A DNA stretch of 64,000 nucleotides, from positions 15,350,552 through 15,414,551 of the forward strand of contig NC_089740.1 of the NCBI RefSeq assembly GCF_035083965.1, read 5' to 3'. Position 1 is the stretch's first letter, and the number at the start of each line of letters is the position of its first letter. Positions 55,101-64,000 of the stretch are shown in pieces. The notes under the pieces are model-generated. The model saw nothing but the letters and a program-made list of their open reading frames with translations, did not search any database and was not told the DNA's origin. Origin of the DNA: Branchiostoma lanceolatum. Its lineage: Eukaryota > Chordata > Leptocardii > Amphioxiformes > Branchiostomatidae. The translations under genes and the position numbers were made by a program.

Positions 55101-58019
55101 ATGTTTTTGTTATGAAGGTAACGTTACCGACCGAACATTGACAAAGCACAGCCGGTGAAAACTTCGATGCAAATCGAAACGTCGCTATCCCAGAAAGGGG
55201 AAGTATTGCAGAAAGTGTCCTTCTAGTAGAATAACTTGCTATCCCGACCAATCGATTGCTTTGAAAATCAGATTCGAATCAGCCATTACCAGACAAATCG
55301 CCTTCAAAGTTGCCTTAACGACTTAATCTGGCAAAACAAACTCGCCAGTAAGATGCTGGAAGGTGTCAGCTTTCAAAGGATGACAATTTTCAGATTGACA
55401 ATTCTGGCACTTTGGAAGTGATACAAAGTGCCCGTGATTTATCGTTTAAAGAAAAATAGTTTGTACTACGTTTAGACGAACCATACGGTTCGCAAGTACC
55501 ATACTGGGTCCTTTATCTGCAATATTATCATTTAGTACTGGTACCTACGTCCTTCGGCCCCCTCAGTCCATCCTTCGTGTTCACATTCTTCTGTGATGCC
55601 CCAGTGTTTTCCTGTACATCCCAGTGCGAACCATCCGCATGCCATGAGGTGCACGCACAGCCAGGACACAGCCGTGTATTTCATGGTGCGAATGTACTCC
55701 GTCTTCAGCCCGAGCTCCATCTCCAACATGTCTGTAAGGACAGGATCATATCATAGTAAAGGACGCGTTGACAGCTCAAGAAAGTCTGTTGGATTCTTTG
55801 AATAACATCAAAAGCTTGCCACAAGAAATGAAAAGTGGGCAAAATCCTCCGTCACGGGGCTAAAATCATATCTAACTAGAGTTCCACGAACACATTATCT
55901 TCGCCAAATAATCAAGGCTTATTAAGGAGAGTGATTAATATTTACATGCTTATCATCCCCAGCAAATTTGATCATACACCATACCGTTTGAAAGTTACGA
56001 TTTGGGGAGAATGAGGCCAGTCTAGATAGGGATAAAAATCATTTGGTGGTACAGGACTAGTATATGTGTATAGTGTGCTGATATATGTTATAACTGGTCA
56101 TCAAAAATATTGAAAGTTATGATTAGATGGTACAGTCAACATATATGAATAAAATAAATCTTTACTCCATATCATACACATTTTGCAAGACATACATGTG
56201 ACTTGTTCATACGGTGCTAGGTAATACCTAGCAGTGGTGCAGTTTTGGTGCAGTGTACCCTCTTAGCAGAAGAGTGCTGGTTTTTGACATGTTTTTAGGT
56301 GCTTTTGTCAGGCTTTCTATTTTGTCCCCTTTCCGTTATGTCTCCAACCATGTGTTGGACACAAATTGCTAAACTGAACACGTTAAAAACCAACCGGACC
56401 CACACATCTGCTTGGAGTGTAGTGAGACTGTCCCAACTGTTTATTTATGTGCCCAATTCGTTTATTTATACTTCTAGGCAAGGCCCTCTGTTGACCTGTT
56501 AGCGGCAAAACACTGTCACACGGCCCATTGTGAAATGTACTTGGATTTACAAACTATCCTTACTAATTATGCAGATTAGCTCCTGTTTTCTATAATTATA
56601 CATCGATTGTGTAAAGCACCATCTGAGCTCTCTACATACAAAACTTCACGACGATCTGTCGACCCCTTCTAAAGTTATTCATGTCCGAAGGTCAAAACAA
56701 AAACACCCACTGCAGTTCTTAACAAGCCGCTAGGGGGCCCAAACTTACAGAACTTACTTCTTGTGGCGTGAACTATCTACCATACAAATATCATGACCAT
56801 AGCACTTTCAGAAAATATGCCACTAAATTTTGAAGCTCCGCTGCAGTACCTTAGGTACTCGCTAGAAGGCCCATTATCGAACATGACCTTCCTTTCCGTA
56901 AACCCTACCCACCACTCATCATCATACAGATCCATCAACAGCTTCTTGAGTTATGTTGTCCACAAGAATTACACATCCACACAAAGCCCGCTGCAGTACC
57001 GACGGAAAATGCCAGGAGAACCATTTTTGAACTTGATCTCTGTTTCCACAACATCTACACACCTGCAAAAAATCATGAAGATCCATCAACGTTTCCGTCA
57101 CTTTTTTCGCCTACATACAAACGCACAAAAATTAAAAGTCTGCTGCAGTACTGTTGAAAAACGCAAGGTAAACCATTTTTGAACTTGACCTTCCTTTGCG
57201 CAACCACTACACACCTACCAAAAATCATAAAGATTCATCAAAGGTTTCTTGAGTTATGCTCTTGACATACATACAGACCCACCAAACAGCTGGCTCAACC
57301 GAAAACATAATCTACCCCGAGTGCTATAGTACTCGGCGAAGATAACAAGGAAAGGTGACGAGAGAAATGAGAAAGAAAGGCGTAGATGCATTGTAGCTAC
57401 ACATCTACGTAAAACGTTGTTTCTCTCCACTCCCCACGCAATCCCCGCTGTTATATTTGGCATTTCCTTCTAAAGTTAGTAGATGCAACAGTTTTGTGAT
57501 ATAGAAACAAACTCACGTACCAAAGAAAGTCTGGACTCTATACATTCTCAAAAGACGATTCAGTTGAAACATCGCCATCGTCCTCCAAAAGGACTGCCCT
57601 GGAACTGCAAAGGCAATCAGCTCTAGCGGCAAGAGGGAAAGAAGGTCGACAATAAACGTTCGTCTGATGTACCGCCGTCTGATGAGCTTAAGATCGGTCA
57701 CTGGAACGCCGTAGTCAAAGTACACGTAGAAAAACTGTAGTATGATGTCCATGAGGTACAAGGCGTCGAAGATGTACATAAGGATCCACAGCTCTGTGTG
57801 TCTGGATTCGAACGATACTTTGAAAGTGCCGATGCAAGCCGTTGCCACGCATGTTATCGCAACGATCGCTTCCCACACCCGGGACGCGTTTGTCATAGGG
57901 TAAATGTAAGTCCTCAGTAGTTTTCTCTTCTCCTCCGGGCGGTCATTTGGATGGGCCGGAGTGGCTTCGGACGGGGTCGGTAGTTGCCCCCCATTCCGGT
58001 GGGTCCGGCCCTGTGCCAT
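29793..58019 (-). CDS. CNGK: Four-repeat K+-selective cyclic-nucleotide-gated channel (CNGK / tetraKCNG), 40 exons, 2260 aa
   Basis: Forty exons join in phase to one 2260-codon frame. The start is the ATG at 58019 ([10 protein letters not shown]), since an in-frame TGA lies just upstream. The protein has four homologous units, each with S1-S4 (charged S4), S5, a pore helix with GYGD, S6, a C-linker and a cyclic-nucleotide-binding domain. GYGD lies near residues 257-260, 868-871, 1410-1413 and 1965-1968, predicting K+ selectivity, unlike ordinary CNG channels. This architecture is that of the sea urchin sperm tetraKCNG/CNGK family, where such channels mediate cGMP-evoked hyperpolarisation; zebrafish CNGK is reported to respond to pH instead (both from memory). 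FGE...R signatures persist in CNBD1 and CNBD4 and are lost in CNBD2 and CNBD3. Exon positions are given in the four repeat entries. Confidence 0.88.
30716..30768. repeat. Perfect GC-rich hairpin
   Basis: Arms CCGCGGGTCGGATCGCCC (30716-30733) and its exact inverse (30751-30768) are separated by 17 bases. Outer flanks AATACAACACG and CGTGTTGTATT are also inverted, suggesting a small MITE. It lies in a CNGK intron. Confidence 0.7.
30815..31100. mobile_element. ~285 bp TIR element, copy in CNGK intron near exon 39
   Basis: The ends are ATGTCATA...CC and GGC-ATGACAT inverted repeats. It is the reverse-oriented relative of 43052-43336, with matching internal sequence (CTCGAACATGAAACTGTAGC). No ORF. 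Confidence 0.65.
31160..31850 (-). repeat. CNGK: 151 bp tandem array copying the start of CNGK exon 39
   Basis: ACAAACTCGCTGTCCGACTG recurs at 31171, 31322, 31473, 31624 and 31775, an exact 151 bp period. On the minus strand each unit carries an acceptor-like CCCAG (or close variant) followed by about 30 bases of the exon 39 start (GTTGAGAGCGGGTACGCCCA). The real exon 39 edge at 30652 is the sixth copy. Confidence 0.85.
32153..32488. mobile_element. Fold-back element in CNGK intron
   Basis: Long inverted arms around CGATGTTTCGGTGACCGTCT and the reverse, with a central TTTACGTTTGGGACC motif. Same family as 6322-6503. Confidence 0.6.
33291..33590 (+). repeat. Dispersed repeat (family with 60171-60450)
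   Basis: It shares GCATACCCGGTAAACCGC, ACACACCAGGTTTGTACTGA and CACACCGGGAAGGACC with 60171-60450 in the same orientation, and has no ORF of note. Confidence 0.6.
34550..34745 (-). repeat. tRNA-derived SINE-like unit
   Basis: On the minus strand it begins GGGATGTCCCTGTAGCTCAA with an A-box-like TAGCTCAACTGG and, further on, GGTTCAATCTTGG as a B-box candidate. A relative is at 40763-40930. Confidence 0.45.
34776..35021 (+). pseudogene. LINE reverse-transcriptase C-terminal remnant
   Basis: The conceptual product contains [20 protein letters not shown], the E-D-E-x-H-F...C-P-x-Y-x-x-x-R signature found after the RT domain of many non-LTR elements. It is 5' truncated and lies in a CNGK intron. 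A diverged relative is at 58586-58819 on the minus strand. Confidence 0.6.
35331..35655 (+). repeat. 42 bp minisatellite, about 7.7 copies
   Basis: Units start ACAGGCGAGGAGCCAATCAA every 42 bases. Each contains a CCAAT motif. The array abuts the acceptor of CNGK exon 33 (35319), leaving about 10 unique bases. Confidence 0.9.
35911..37001 (-). mobile_element. 1.09 kb TIR DNA element, copy 2
   Basis: It has the same TIRs and TA flanks as 16238-17326 but lies in inverse orientation. Its right end sits 19 bases from the donor of CNGK exon 32 (37021), inside the intron between S4 and S5 of repeat 4. Confidence 0.8.
38538..39615 (-). repeat. CNGK: 539 bp tandem duplication spanning an intron and two exon edges
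   Basis: Bases from about 38541 and 39080 are essentially identical for 539 bp. The unit runs from the first bases of exon 30, through the intron, into the 3' part of exon 29. Between the two real exons this creates a chimeric block at 38991-39081 with both an acceptor and a donor. Confidence 0.85.
40419..40758 (+). repeat. 57 bp minisatellite, six copies
   Basis: Units start CTGAAGTACAGCCAGTAGGT every 57 bases, about 40 bases upstream (transcript sense) of CNGK exon 28. The minus frame is open because 57 is a multiple of three; it is not a gene. Confidence 0.9.
40763..40930 (-). repeat. tRNA-derived SINE-like unit
   Basis: The minus strand begins near GATGTTCCTGTGGCTCAACT and is related along its length to 34550-34745. 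Confidence 0.45.
42432..42815. mobile_element. 384 bp element with perfect 89 bp TIRs and 9 bp target duplication
   Basis: CATCCTCGTTAAACCAGGAC... at 42432-42520 is the exact inverse of 42727-42815. TTACAGTGG flanks both ends (42423-42431 and 42816-42824). Long TIRs with a 9 bp duplication fit Mutator-like (MULE) non-autonomous elements. It lies in the intron before CNGK exon 25 (transcript sense). Confidence 0.9.
43052..43336. mobile_element. ~285 bp TIR element, copy in CNGK intron near exon 24
   Basis: Starts TTATGTCATACCTGGGCCTG and ends GTATGACCAAGGTATGACATAA, inverted relative to 30815-31100. Its right end is about 19 bases from exon 24. Confidence 0.65.
45190..45372 (+). repeat. (CCAA)n microsatellite
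   Basis: A long CCAA tract interrupted by CCCA units, between CNGK exons 20 and 21. Confidence 0.95.
48360..49185 (+). repeat. (CAGC)n / (CA)n / (CAGA)n compound microsatellite filling an intron
   Basis: About 530 bases of CAGC with regular AAATAGC and AGATAGC interruptions are followed by CA and CAGA tracts. It fills nearly the whole intron between CNGK exons 14 and 15. The interruptions recur at a higher-order spacing, suggesting unequal exchange. Long ORFs on both strands here are artefacts. Confidence 0.95.
50110..50200 (-). repeat. tRNA-derived SINE-like fragment
   Basis: The minus strand has GAGGTCCTAGGTTCGAATCT, a good B-box, with an A-box-like stretch upstream. The surrounding 49955-50110 resembles 41525-41760. 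Confidence 0.45.
52691..52767. mobile_element. 77 bp hairpin MITE-like element
   Basis: Arms TAATCTCCAAGCAGATCTAT (52691-52710) and its exact inverse (52748-52767). Confidence 0.65.
53150..53265 (-). repeat. tRNA-derived SINE-like fragment
   Basis: The minus strand reads GTGGCGTAATCGTTAGAGTG (A-box region) and later CATGAGTTCGATCCCC (B-box). It lies just 3' of CNGK exon 6 in transcript sense. Too diverged at the acceptor stem to call a tRNA gene. Confidence 0.5.
53525..53705 (+). repeat. (GGGAGA)n purine tract
   Basis: About 180 bases of almost pure purine on the plus strand in a CNGK intron. Confidence 0.95.
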
Positions 58020-58798
58020 TTTCACTCAACATATGAAGCTCTACATTTGAACAAACGTTTGAGTGTTCGATTCATTCGAAACCGTGTTTCTCGAACCTAA
58101 CGTAATTCATTACGTGTGCACTCGAACGTTCCATACGCAGATAGAACGTATCGTGCATACAGGCTAACCGTAGGTCATGGCCTTCCACCCAAATCTCTCA
58201 CGTTGTTCAGTGAAACATCGGCAAGGACAGAGGAAGACAGAGTTCTTTGACCTGAAACAGAGTTAAATGTATGTATGGTGAAAGTGCATGTGCATCGCAT
58301 GCAAATGTGCTAAACTAATGTCTCAGCCATTCTCTATGAAAAGTTTTTCTGCAAGTTCGTACACAAATGTTACTTGCAAGTCACGTTACATGGAAGAAGC
58401 ACAGGAGACATACATTTGTACATGTGGAGAAAAAGACAGTGGCTGACATGTTGTAACAAGGGACTACTCAAGGAGCAGTGCTGGCTATTTCTAACAAGTT
58501 TAGACAAGTTGGGTATGACTTGGTTTTTGGGAGCAGGGAAAGACGAAAAGCCCCACTTTTTCTGCAACTTGTTGGTTCTGTGATTTTAGAGGAAAGTGGA
58601 TTTTTGTTCGTCCGTGAATGTGAGAAGGTTCGGGTAGGTCGTGGTGACTTCTTTAACCAATGCGGTTCTTTCGTTGTAATTAAGTGAACATTTTGGAAAT
58701 GAAACGTGTATCGTCTTCCAACGCTTTAGAAGTACAGTATTTACAAATTCTATGTAATATATGTACAGGAACGATAAATGATTGTTGTGTTTCTCACC

Positions 58799-58929
58799 CA
58801 AAGTGCTCTTCAGCATCATTGGTAGCCTTTCTGCGGCCCAGCATGCTGCATGCCAGTATCAGGGCATCTCTACCCCCGCTGGCGTGCACCACACCTAGCC
58901 TCCGCCAGGATTCCTACGGGGGTACGGAG
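58799..58929 (-). other. Exon-like segment upstream of CNGK
   Basis: On the minus strand an acceptor CCCCGTAG precedes an open frame reading ESWRRLGVVHASGGRDALIL and ending ...DAEEHFG before a TTTGG|GTGAGA donor. The composition is protein-like. It could follow the candidate exon at 60650-60718 in phase 0. No domain is recognised and no downstream exon was found. Confidence 0.3.
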
Positions 58930-60170
58930 AGTAGAAGTCGGAAAAAAGAACGTGAGAACAAATTCAGGAGAATCAGTCCGCGGGAATTTATAAAGATTTA
59001 ATAGAATTGAAAAATACAGAACTGCGCCGCCAACGAAACCCTACGGTGGCAAAACACCCCTGGCAAAAATACTCTCCCTACAAGTGTAGTTAGTCTGATA
59101 GAGAATACGCCACACCGCTTCCCACAATTCGTGCGGATCGGTCGTTATGAGAAGTAAGATAACTCCATGTTAGTCTGTGTATATGGATAAGAAATTCCAC
59201 TGGAAGTTGTAATAAGGCCATGTTAATTTGATTATATGGATGACATCCCCTGGGCACCCCAACATTGACGCGAGCGTGAGAAAAAGATAAATGTTAGTAA
59301 AAGTTACCATGAAATCTCCGCGGTCAGGAAGGTTGAACAAAAGACTGAACATACAGAACATGGCATACCAAATAATAAACTCTACGTTTCTGTTCATTCA
59401 CATTTCTTTTCTTGGAAGTCTTTGCTCAGGGTTCAAAATATATTTTCCAGCTAAGTTGTAAAAAATGCACGTGGAGCAAAAAGATTACCATGGGAAAAAG
59501 TGGCAAGGTATGACAGGAGTATCTGTTTTACGACATTATTTGGAATTGACGGCTTTTATTTACTCATTTTGTAGCTTGTTGGCATGATTTATAGTCTGGT
59601 TGCAAACAGATTCTGGTTTCTTTATTTTTAGAAATGGACGAAAGTTGATGCACGCGCTGATATCATCCATATGATTAATTGCAAGTCAGTGGAACATGAC
59701 GTCGTCTGCGTGACAAATTCTTACTCTCGGACAGACCCATTGAATGAGGGAAACAATTACATTTTTTACTACTTCTAGCTATAGTATCAATACAACTACA
59801 TGCAGCATGGGAATCACTATGGAAACTCCCGCGAAACAAAAAAAAAGGTTCAGGTGGAATCTTCGCATAGCAACCAGACTCGTTCGAATGTCACCGTTGA
59901 CGACGTTCTAAAAACGAGCATTCGAACACGTCTGAGTTCGAATGTTGACCTAGCAAAGACTTCGATCTTCCGTAATTCGATCCGAACGCATGTTCGATTC
60001 CATGCGGGGTCACCTGAGGCCAGTTTCCATTGTAGGTCAGATGAGGTCACTACAGTGTTTTTATACAGTTTCATGGCAATCAGGGAACGGCATGTGCCCC
60101 CCTATCCCTCACTCTGATGTCACCATGCCACCAATCCGCACTTGCTCACTTGGTAGGATAGATCGTACAA

Positions 60171-60450
60171 GTTTGTTTGTTTATTAGTAATGCATACCCG
60201 GTAAACCGCATCATGGTGTAACACACCAGGTTTGTACTGAAGAGTACAAGCTGCATATCCGGACAAACTTATGTGATCCAGACACACCGGGAAGGACCCC
60301 TGCTCTTTTCGATAAGCGTAGTGGGTTCTTTTACTTGCTTGAGTTGTGACTTTCTTCAAACGCGGGATCTCCATTTATGGGGGGGGGGGGGGCGTCCCTA
60401 ACCGAAGCTACATGTAGCTAGGTACTCATTTTCACCTGAGTGAAGTGCAC
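60171..60450 (+). repeat. Dispersed repeat (family with 33291-33590)
   Basis: It shares several conserved blocks with 33291-33590 and contains a poly-G run. Confidence 0.6.
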
Positions 60451-60649
60451 CCCGTCCGATCGATCGCTTTGAAACTCAGATTTGAATCAGCCATGACAAA
60501 TTGCTTTCTAAGTTGCTTTAACGGCTAAATCTGGCAAAACAAACTCGCCAGTGAGAAACTATTTTTCTTTAAACGTTAAATCGCGGTCAGCGGTCACTCA
60601 TAGTGGTCATAAAAAGAAAAGATACTAGTAACGAAGAGATGCTACTTAC

Positions 60650-60718
60650 AAAAGACCTAGAATGGACGTTAGTGACTTTGAAATCACTGTCTTCCAGCAG
60701 AACGAAGCCTGCCTCCAT
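60650..60718 (-). other. Candidate first coding exon (23 codons)
   Basis: An ATG in good context (ACCATGGAGG) opens MEAGFVLLEDSDFKVTNVHS and runs to a strong TTTT|GTAAGT donor in phase 0. It may belong to a small minus-strand gene or to an alternative 5' end of CNGK. It is short and unrecognised. Confidence 0.3.
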
Positions 60719-61850
60719 GGTCTTGGTCTTGGCCTCACAGGATGAGCAACAGAGGGTCCGATCTCACGGTGTACACGGCCGGCGTGGCGTCCAGTCGCCA
60801 TCAGGAGTCTCCGTGGAGGAAAACTAACTCCGTCGCCTTGTAACTTTTTTTAATGAAGGAAATTTCAAGCTGTTTTGACAAAGGTGACCAGAATCTAGGG
60901 AAGTAGAGTTCTTAATGTAACGGTTGTTTATATGCTGTTGCTATGGACACTTGGCCGTCTATGATTGGTTAGATGATGAGTCCTCGAAGAACATGACCGT
61001 ATTTGGAAGAAACTGAGTTATCCTTAGCTGACCCTGGCTGTAGTTGGAAGAGTTGTCCTTAGCTGACCCTGCGAGTTGGTCAGCGGTCGAACCAACGCTA
61101 CATTTTGTTACATTCTGTTCGGGACCATAACGCTCATGTGAAACGGACTGGAAGTCCATCAAATTGTAGATAATATAACCACGAGGGCATGCATTCCTCC
61201 TTCCTAGCACAGCGTACGTAATCGGCCGTTTTGATTCCACGTAATTCTACGCTACTAACGTTACTGTTTGAGTTTATTTGTTAGGGCCATATATGGAACT
61301 GGGTTGTCCTTGGCTGACCTAGCAGTACGCGGTCACGTTTGGATACATTTTGTTATCAATACATATGTTCGAAGCGGTGTTGTGCACTTGTCAGTGAGAT
61401 ATATTTACGCTGACACCTTGATATCATAGAAGAAGCTTTATTGACACAACAAGAAGTAACGTTACAGTAAATTTCGTACGGTCAACTACAAAGTACAAAA
61501 TAGAAGTACAAAAAAATCTTAGTTAGGATTCGTACTAAACAATATAATAGAAAGTCTTATTGCAAATACATTGTAGAAATATAGGAAAAACATACATGTG
61601 ACAGTGAACTGTAACTGACTTTGTTTTAACAATAGGCTACTAAATACGACTGTTGGCTATATTTAGGCAAGCTGACTTCTTTTTTGTAGGCAGTGGAAGC
61701 CGAAAAGTCCCACTTTTTCTAGAATGTGGGTTCTGCGATTTTAAGAGGAAAGTGACTTTAATATTGGCTAACGTACGTGAAAACATCTTGTACATGTTTC
61801 CGTTACGGTCCTGAAAAAATATATGGTCGGTAGGTAGGGATTCCCTTTCT

Positions 61851-61856
61851 TTTATT
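61851..61856 (-). promoter_or_regulatory. Candidate polyadenylation signal for the third GPCR
   Basis: An AATAAA on the minus strand about 530 bases after the stop codon of the receptor at 62384-63877. Confidence 0.35.
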
Positions 61857-62383
61857 TTCCTTTTAGATTTCGGCCGAAGTAGTCCAACAAATTCAGTTGA
61901 ACAACGTAAAACTGGAATGCGTCACGACACTCATATTGCAACCATACATATATAGATTGTACAAATTTAAGACTTAGTATATTGATAAACTGGACAAAGA
62001 AGTACAATGTTTACTATATTTTACTACATAAACTGCTTAACGCCTTAATCTGTTAACAGAGGGTGAAATACAGGAAGTCTGTACGAAAATGTGCAAGACC
62101 ACATGGATTCTGTTTTGACTTTTCATACTCAGATTGAAAATTCTATGTCCCTTGTCAGCGACCGACACCCAAAAGGCCGGAGTCAGCAGGTTTTTGCTAG
62201 GGTCGGAAATACAACCCCCAAACATCTAAACAATAGCTAACGTAATCGATGATGTAACATGTAGCGTTACGTCAGTCATCTAGAGTAATGACCACGGCAT
62301 CGCCTGAACAGTTCTGCTGCAGTGCCATAGAAACCGCTAGGGTGACCGAAATCTAATCCTTTCTTCCGTCGGTGCAGATTTCG

Positions 62384-63877
62384 CTACAGTTTCACAGTCT
62401 TCGATACTGGTGTTGTTACATGCGTTGTTACAGGCGTTGTCACATGCGTCGGTACAAACGTTGTTGTTACATACGTTGTTACAGCCTGGGGCTGAATTGC
62501 GAGGAGCTCACAATTGGCGGGTGTAAATCTCAAGGATTTGGTACTGCTGCCATACGGCGTCACCTCAGGCGACCTCAACACGGCAGCTATACATGAAGGC
62601 GGGAGCACAGCGGTGTCAACGCCTATCACAGAGTCGCGATAGCCGTATATGGAGTCGATTCGTGACCGCGAGCTCGCGCGGTAACGCGTTCCTGAATCCT
62701 CCTTCTGGGAAGAAGAGCAGAATAATCTCTTGATGTGCTGTCGAAAGTTTTTGCCAATGAAAGCGTAGATAAAGGGGTTAATTACAGAGTTCAGTATGGC
62801 GAGTGCTGTAGCCACGTAAAACGTCACGAGACTGTCGCCATCGGTGTAGGAATGCGCCGTAAACGACGTCACGTGAAACGGAAGCCAACACACTAGGAAG
62901 AACACCGTCACCACAAAGATCATATGTAACGTCCTGGAGGCCGATGCCCTCGCTGGGAAAGGTCGTGGCTGACGTAACGTCACGAATATCCTGACGTATA
63001 TGGGAATCATCACGCCGGCTGGCACCACGTACAGGATGAAGGAAATGGTGATCGCTAAGGAGAGGTAGGCGTGACCAGAGACGGCACCATCCGGCTTCAG
63101 ATACACGCACTCGAACAGACTCGTGTAGGTGAAATTCCAGTCGTCTGCGATAAGGTTCCGCACCACCGTGTCGAGCGTCGCCGCGAGAAACGCCAGCAGC
63201 CACATCAGGAGGCAGGTCCGGAAGGCCTTCTTCTGCGTCCGCCGGAGTCTGTGGTCCAGCGGCTTGATGATAGCCTGGTGACGCTCCACGGCGATGGCCG
63301 TCAGGAGAAAGATGCTGGCACAGGCCAGGAATACGGCAAGAACCCGGCCTACGTCACAGACCCTTGAGCTGACGAGGTCTGCACTGTCGCAGTTCAGTTT
63401 TGCGTCGAGAAGAGAGTGAAGCTTCCGTGCCTCCATGTTCCTCCACGTGCAGTTGTTTGCTAGTAGGAATTCTGCTGTTGCGTTTGACATGGTTACATTA
63501 ACACCACTGTTTGCAACATTTGCACTACTTTTTGCAACATTTGCACTACTGTTTGCAACATTTACACTACTTTTTGCAACATTTCCACTACTGATTGCAA
63601 CATCGACATCCATCTGTTGGCAGTAACCTAACAGATTGTCGACTCGACCTTTGAAACTGTGAAAACGTATCGAAAACACGCCCTGGACGAGCGCGAAGAG
63701 ACAGAAACTGACGTCGGCGACAGCTAAGTTGGCGACGTAGACGTTAGAGATGGTCCTGATGGAGGCGTATTTGGCGATGATGTAGAGGATCAAAAGGTTC
63801 GCCGCCACTCCTAACGCGGAGAGAAGGCAGCGTGTGACGTTAGCGGCGTACAGAGGCGTGACGGCGCCGCTCTCCAT
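62384..63877 (-). CDS. Rhodopsin-class GPCR, intronless, 497 aa
   Basis: The ATG at 63877 opens MESGAVTPLYAANVTRC, aligned with the other two receptors. Marks seen are GVAANLL (TM1), NLAVAD (TM2), the VCDVGRV cysteine (TM3), ERH, ECL2 cysteine in ECVYLKPD, CWLPFH (TM6) and NPFIY (TM7) followed by a basic helix 8 with a single Cys. ECL1 spans about residues 71-173 and contains a 7-residue repeat (NVAKSSA type) ending in N-glycosylation sequons; the N-terminus is about 14 residues. The tail is Ser/Thr-rich and ends in a TTxVTT-type repeat. It is closest by eye to the three-exon receptor at 5454-7909. The ligand is unknown; peptide-receptor-like is the safest label. Confidence 0.87.
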   Translation of the reverse strand: MESGAVTPLYAANVTRCLLSALGVAANLLILYIIAKYASIRTISNVYVANLAVADVSFCLFALVQGVFSIRFHSFKGRVDNLLGYCQQMDVDVAISSGNVAKSSVNVANSSANVAKSSANVANSGVNVTMSNATAEFLLANNCTWRNMEARKLHSLLDAKLNCDSADLVSSRVCDVGRVLAVFLACASIFLLTAIAVERHQAIIKPLDHRLRRTQKKAFRTCLLMWLLAFLAATLDTVVRNLIADDWNFTYTSLFECVYLKPDGAVSGHAYLSLAITISFILYVVPAGVMIPIYVRIFVTLRQPRPFPARASASRTLHMIFVVTVFFLVCWLPFHVTSFTAHSYTDGDSLVTFYVATALAILNSVINPFIYAFIGKNFRQHIKRLFCSSSQKEDSGTRYRASSRSRIDSIYGYRDSVIGVDTAVLPPSCIAAVLRSPEVTPYGSSTKSLRFTPANCELLAIQPQAVTTYVTTTFVPTHVTTPVTTHVTTPVSKTVKL

Positions 63878-64000
63878 GGCTCTGAACGTCTAGCTGATGA
63901 TGGCCACAAACTTTGTAAGGATCATCACATGGGAGACAACTCAAGGGAAACGGAACCCGGCAGAGTGTGTACAGCTCTCGCTGGCACTGTAAGGAGAGAC
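63878..64000. other. 5' flank of third GPCR
   Basis: Only 123 bases are visible upstream of the ATG. No exon or TATA box is recognised. Confidence 0.3.

Larger units (their letters stand above)
51227..58019 (-). other. CNGK: CNGK repeat 1 and Ser/Arg-rich linker (exons 1-10)
   Basis: Exons are 57521-58019, 55549-55731, 54985-55072, 54396-54573, 53825-53989, 53299-53445, 52807-52866, 52408-52522, 51978-52115 and 51227-51525. Exon 1 encodes the N-terminus, S1-S3 and S4 (LNRLLRMYR). Exon 2 gives S5. Exons 3-4 split the filter TSTSTGYGD and give S6. Exon 5 is the C-linker. Exons 6-8 make CNBD1 with HRGEIE, FGELSLVF and PRTANLRA, the most canonical nucleotide pocket of the four. Exon 9 ends at a GAAA|GTACGG donor chosen because it alone keeps phase. 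Exon 10 is a low-complexity basic linker with three RRxS sites. Confidence 0.8.
58020..62383. other. Spacer between CNGK start and third GPCR
   Basis: Probable CNGK 5' UTR/promoter lies next to 58019; an acceptor-like CTGTTTCAG near 58251 (minus) could begin a 5' UTR exon. Other contents are a LINE remnant (58586-58819, minus), two exon-like segments treated separately, a dispersed repeat (60171-60450) and the 3' flank of the third GPCR. The rest shows no coding signal. Confidence 0.5.

Overview
The window looks like nuclear DNA of an invertebrate deuterostome, most probably amphioxus (Branchiostoma). The reasons are small exons separated by repeat-packed introns with GT-AG borders, many short inverted-repeat elements and satellites, tandem-duplicated C-type-lectin/PAN receptor genes, rhodopsin-class receptor paralogues, and a four-repeat K+-type cyclic-nucleotide-gated channel (CNGK / tetraKCNG), a family known from sea urchin sperm. 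The species call is inference. All gene models below were built by hand by joining ORFs at GT/AG sites and checking that phases agree; none is supported by transcripts.

Layout. (1) 238-7909, plus strand: two rhodopsin-class GPCR genes, one intronless (584 aa) and one with three coding exons (403 aa). (2) 11993-19349 and 22003-28325, minus strand: two tandem paralogous type I membrane receptors. Both start with a near-identical signal-peptide exon and share a PAN/apple-like exon. The first (379 aa) has a stalk of three repeated 12-codon mini-exons and a tail with four ITIM-type tyrosine motifs. The second (413 aa) carries an extra C-type lectin domain with EPN and WND motifs and has an unrelated, internally duplicated tyrosine tail. 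Their 5' ends and promoters are a segmental duplication that shares a perfect CRE. (3) 29793-58019, minus strand: a single 40-exon gene whose exons join in phase to a 2260-residue protein with four complete channel repeats (S1-S6, GYGD pore, C-linker, CNBD each). (4) 62384-63877, minus strand: a third intronless GPCR (497 aa) of the same family as the first two.

How the parts relate. The GPCRs share a very short N-terminus and an unusually long first extracellular loop. The lectin/PAN pair looks like recognition receptors with inhibitory or adaptor-type signalling tails. The CNGK gene would give a K+-selective channel in which four repeats in one chain replace four subunits. Nucleotide-binding signatures are kept in repeats 1 and 4 and eroded in 2 and 3, and repeat 4 has an acidic/histidine-rich extracellular turret.

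Non-genic DNA is mostly repeats: a pair of ~1.09 kb TIR elements with TA target duplications, a 384 bp element with perfect 89 bp TIRs and 9 bp target duplications, fold-back elements, tRNA-derived SINE-like units, LINE remnants and many mini/microsatellites. Several tandem duplications include exon edges and so create decoy splice sites.
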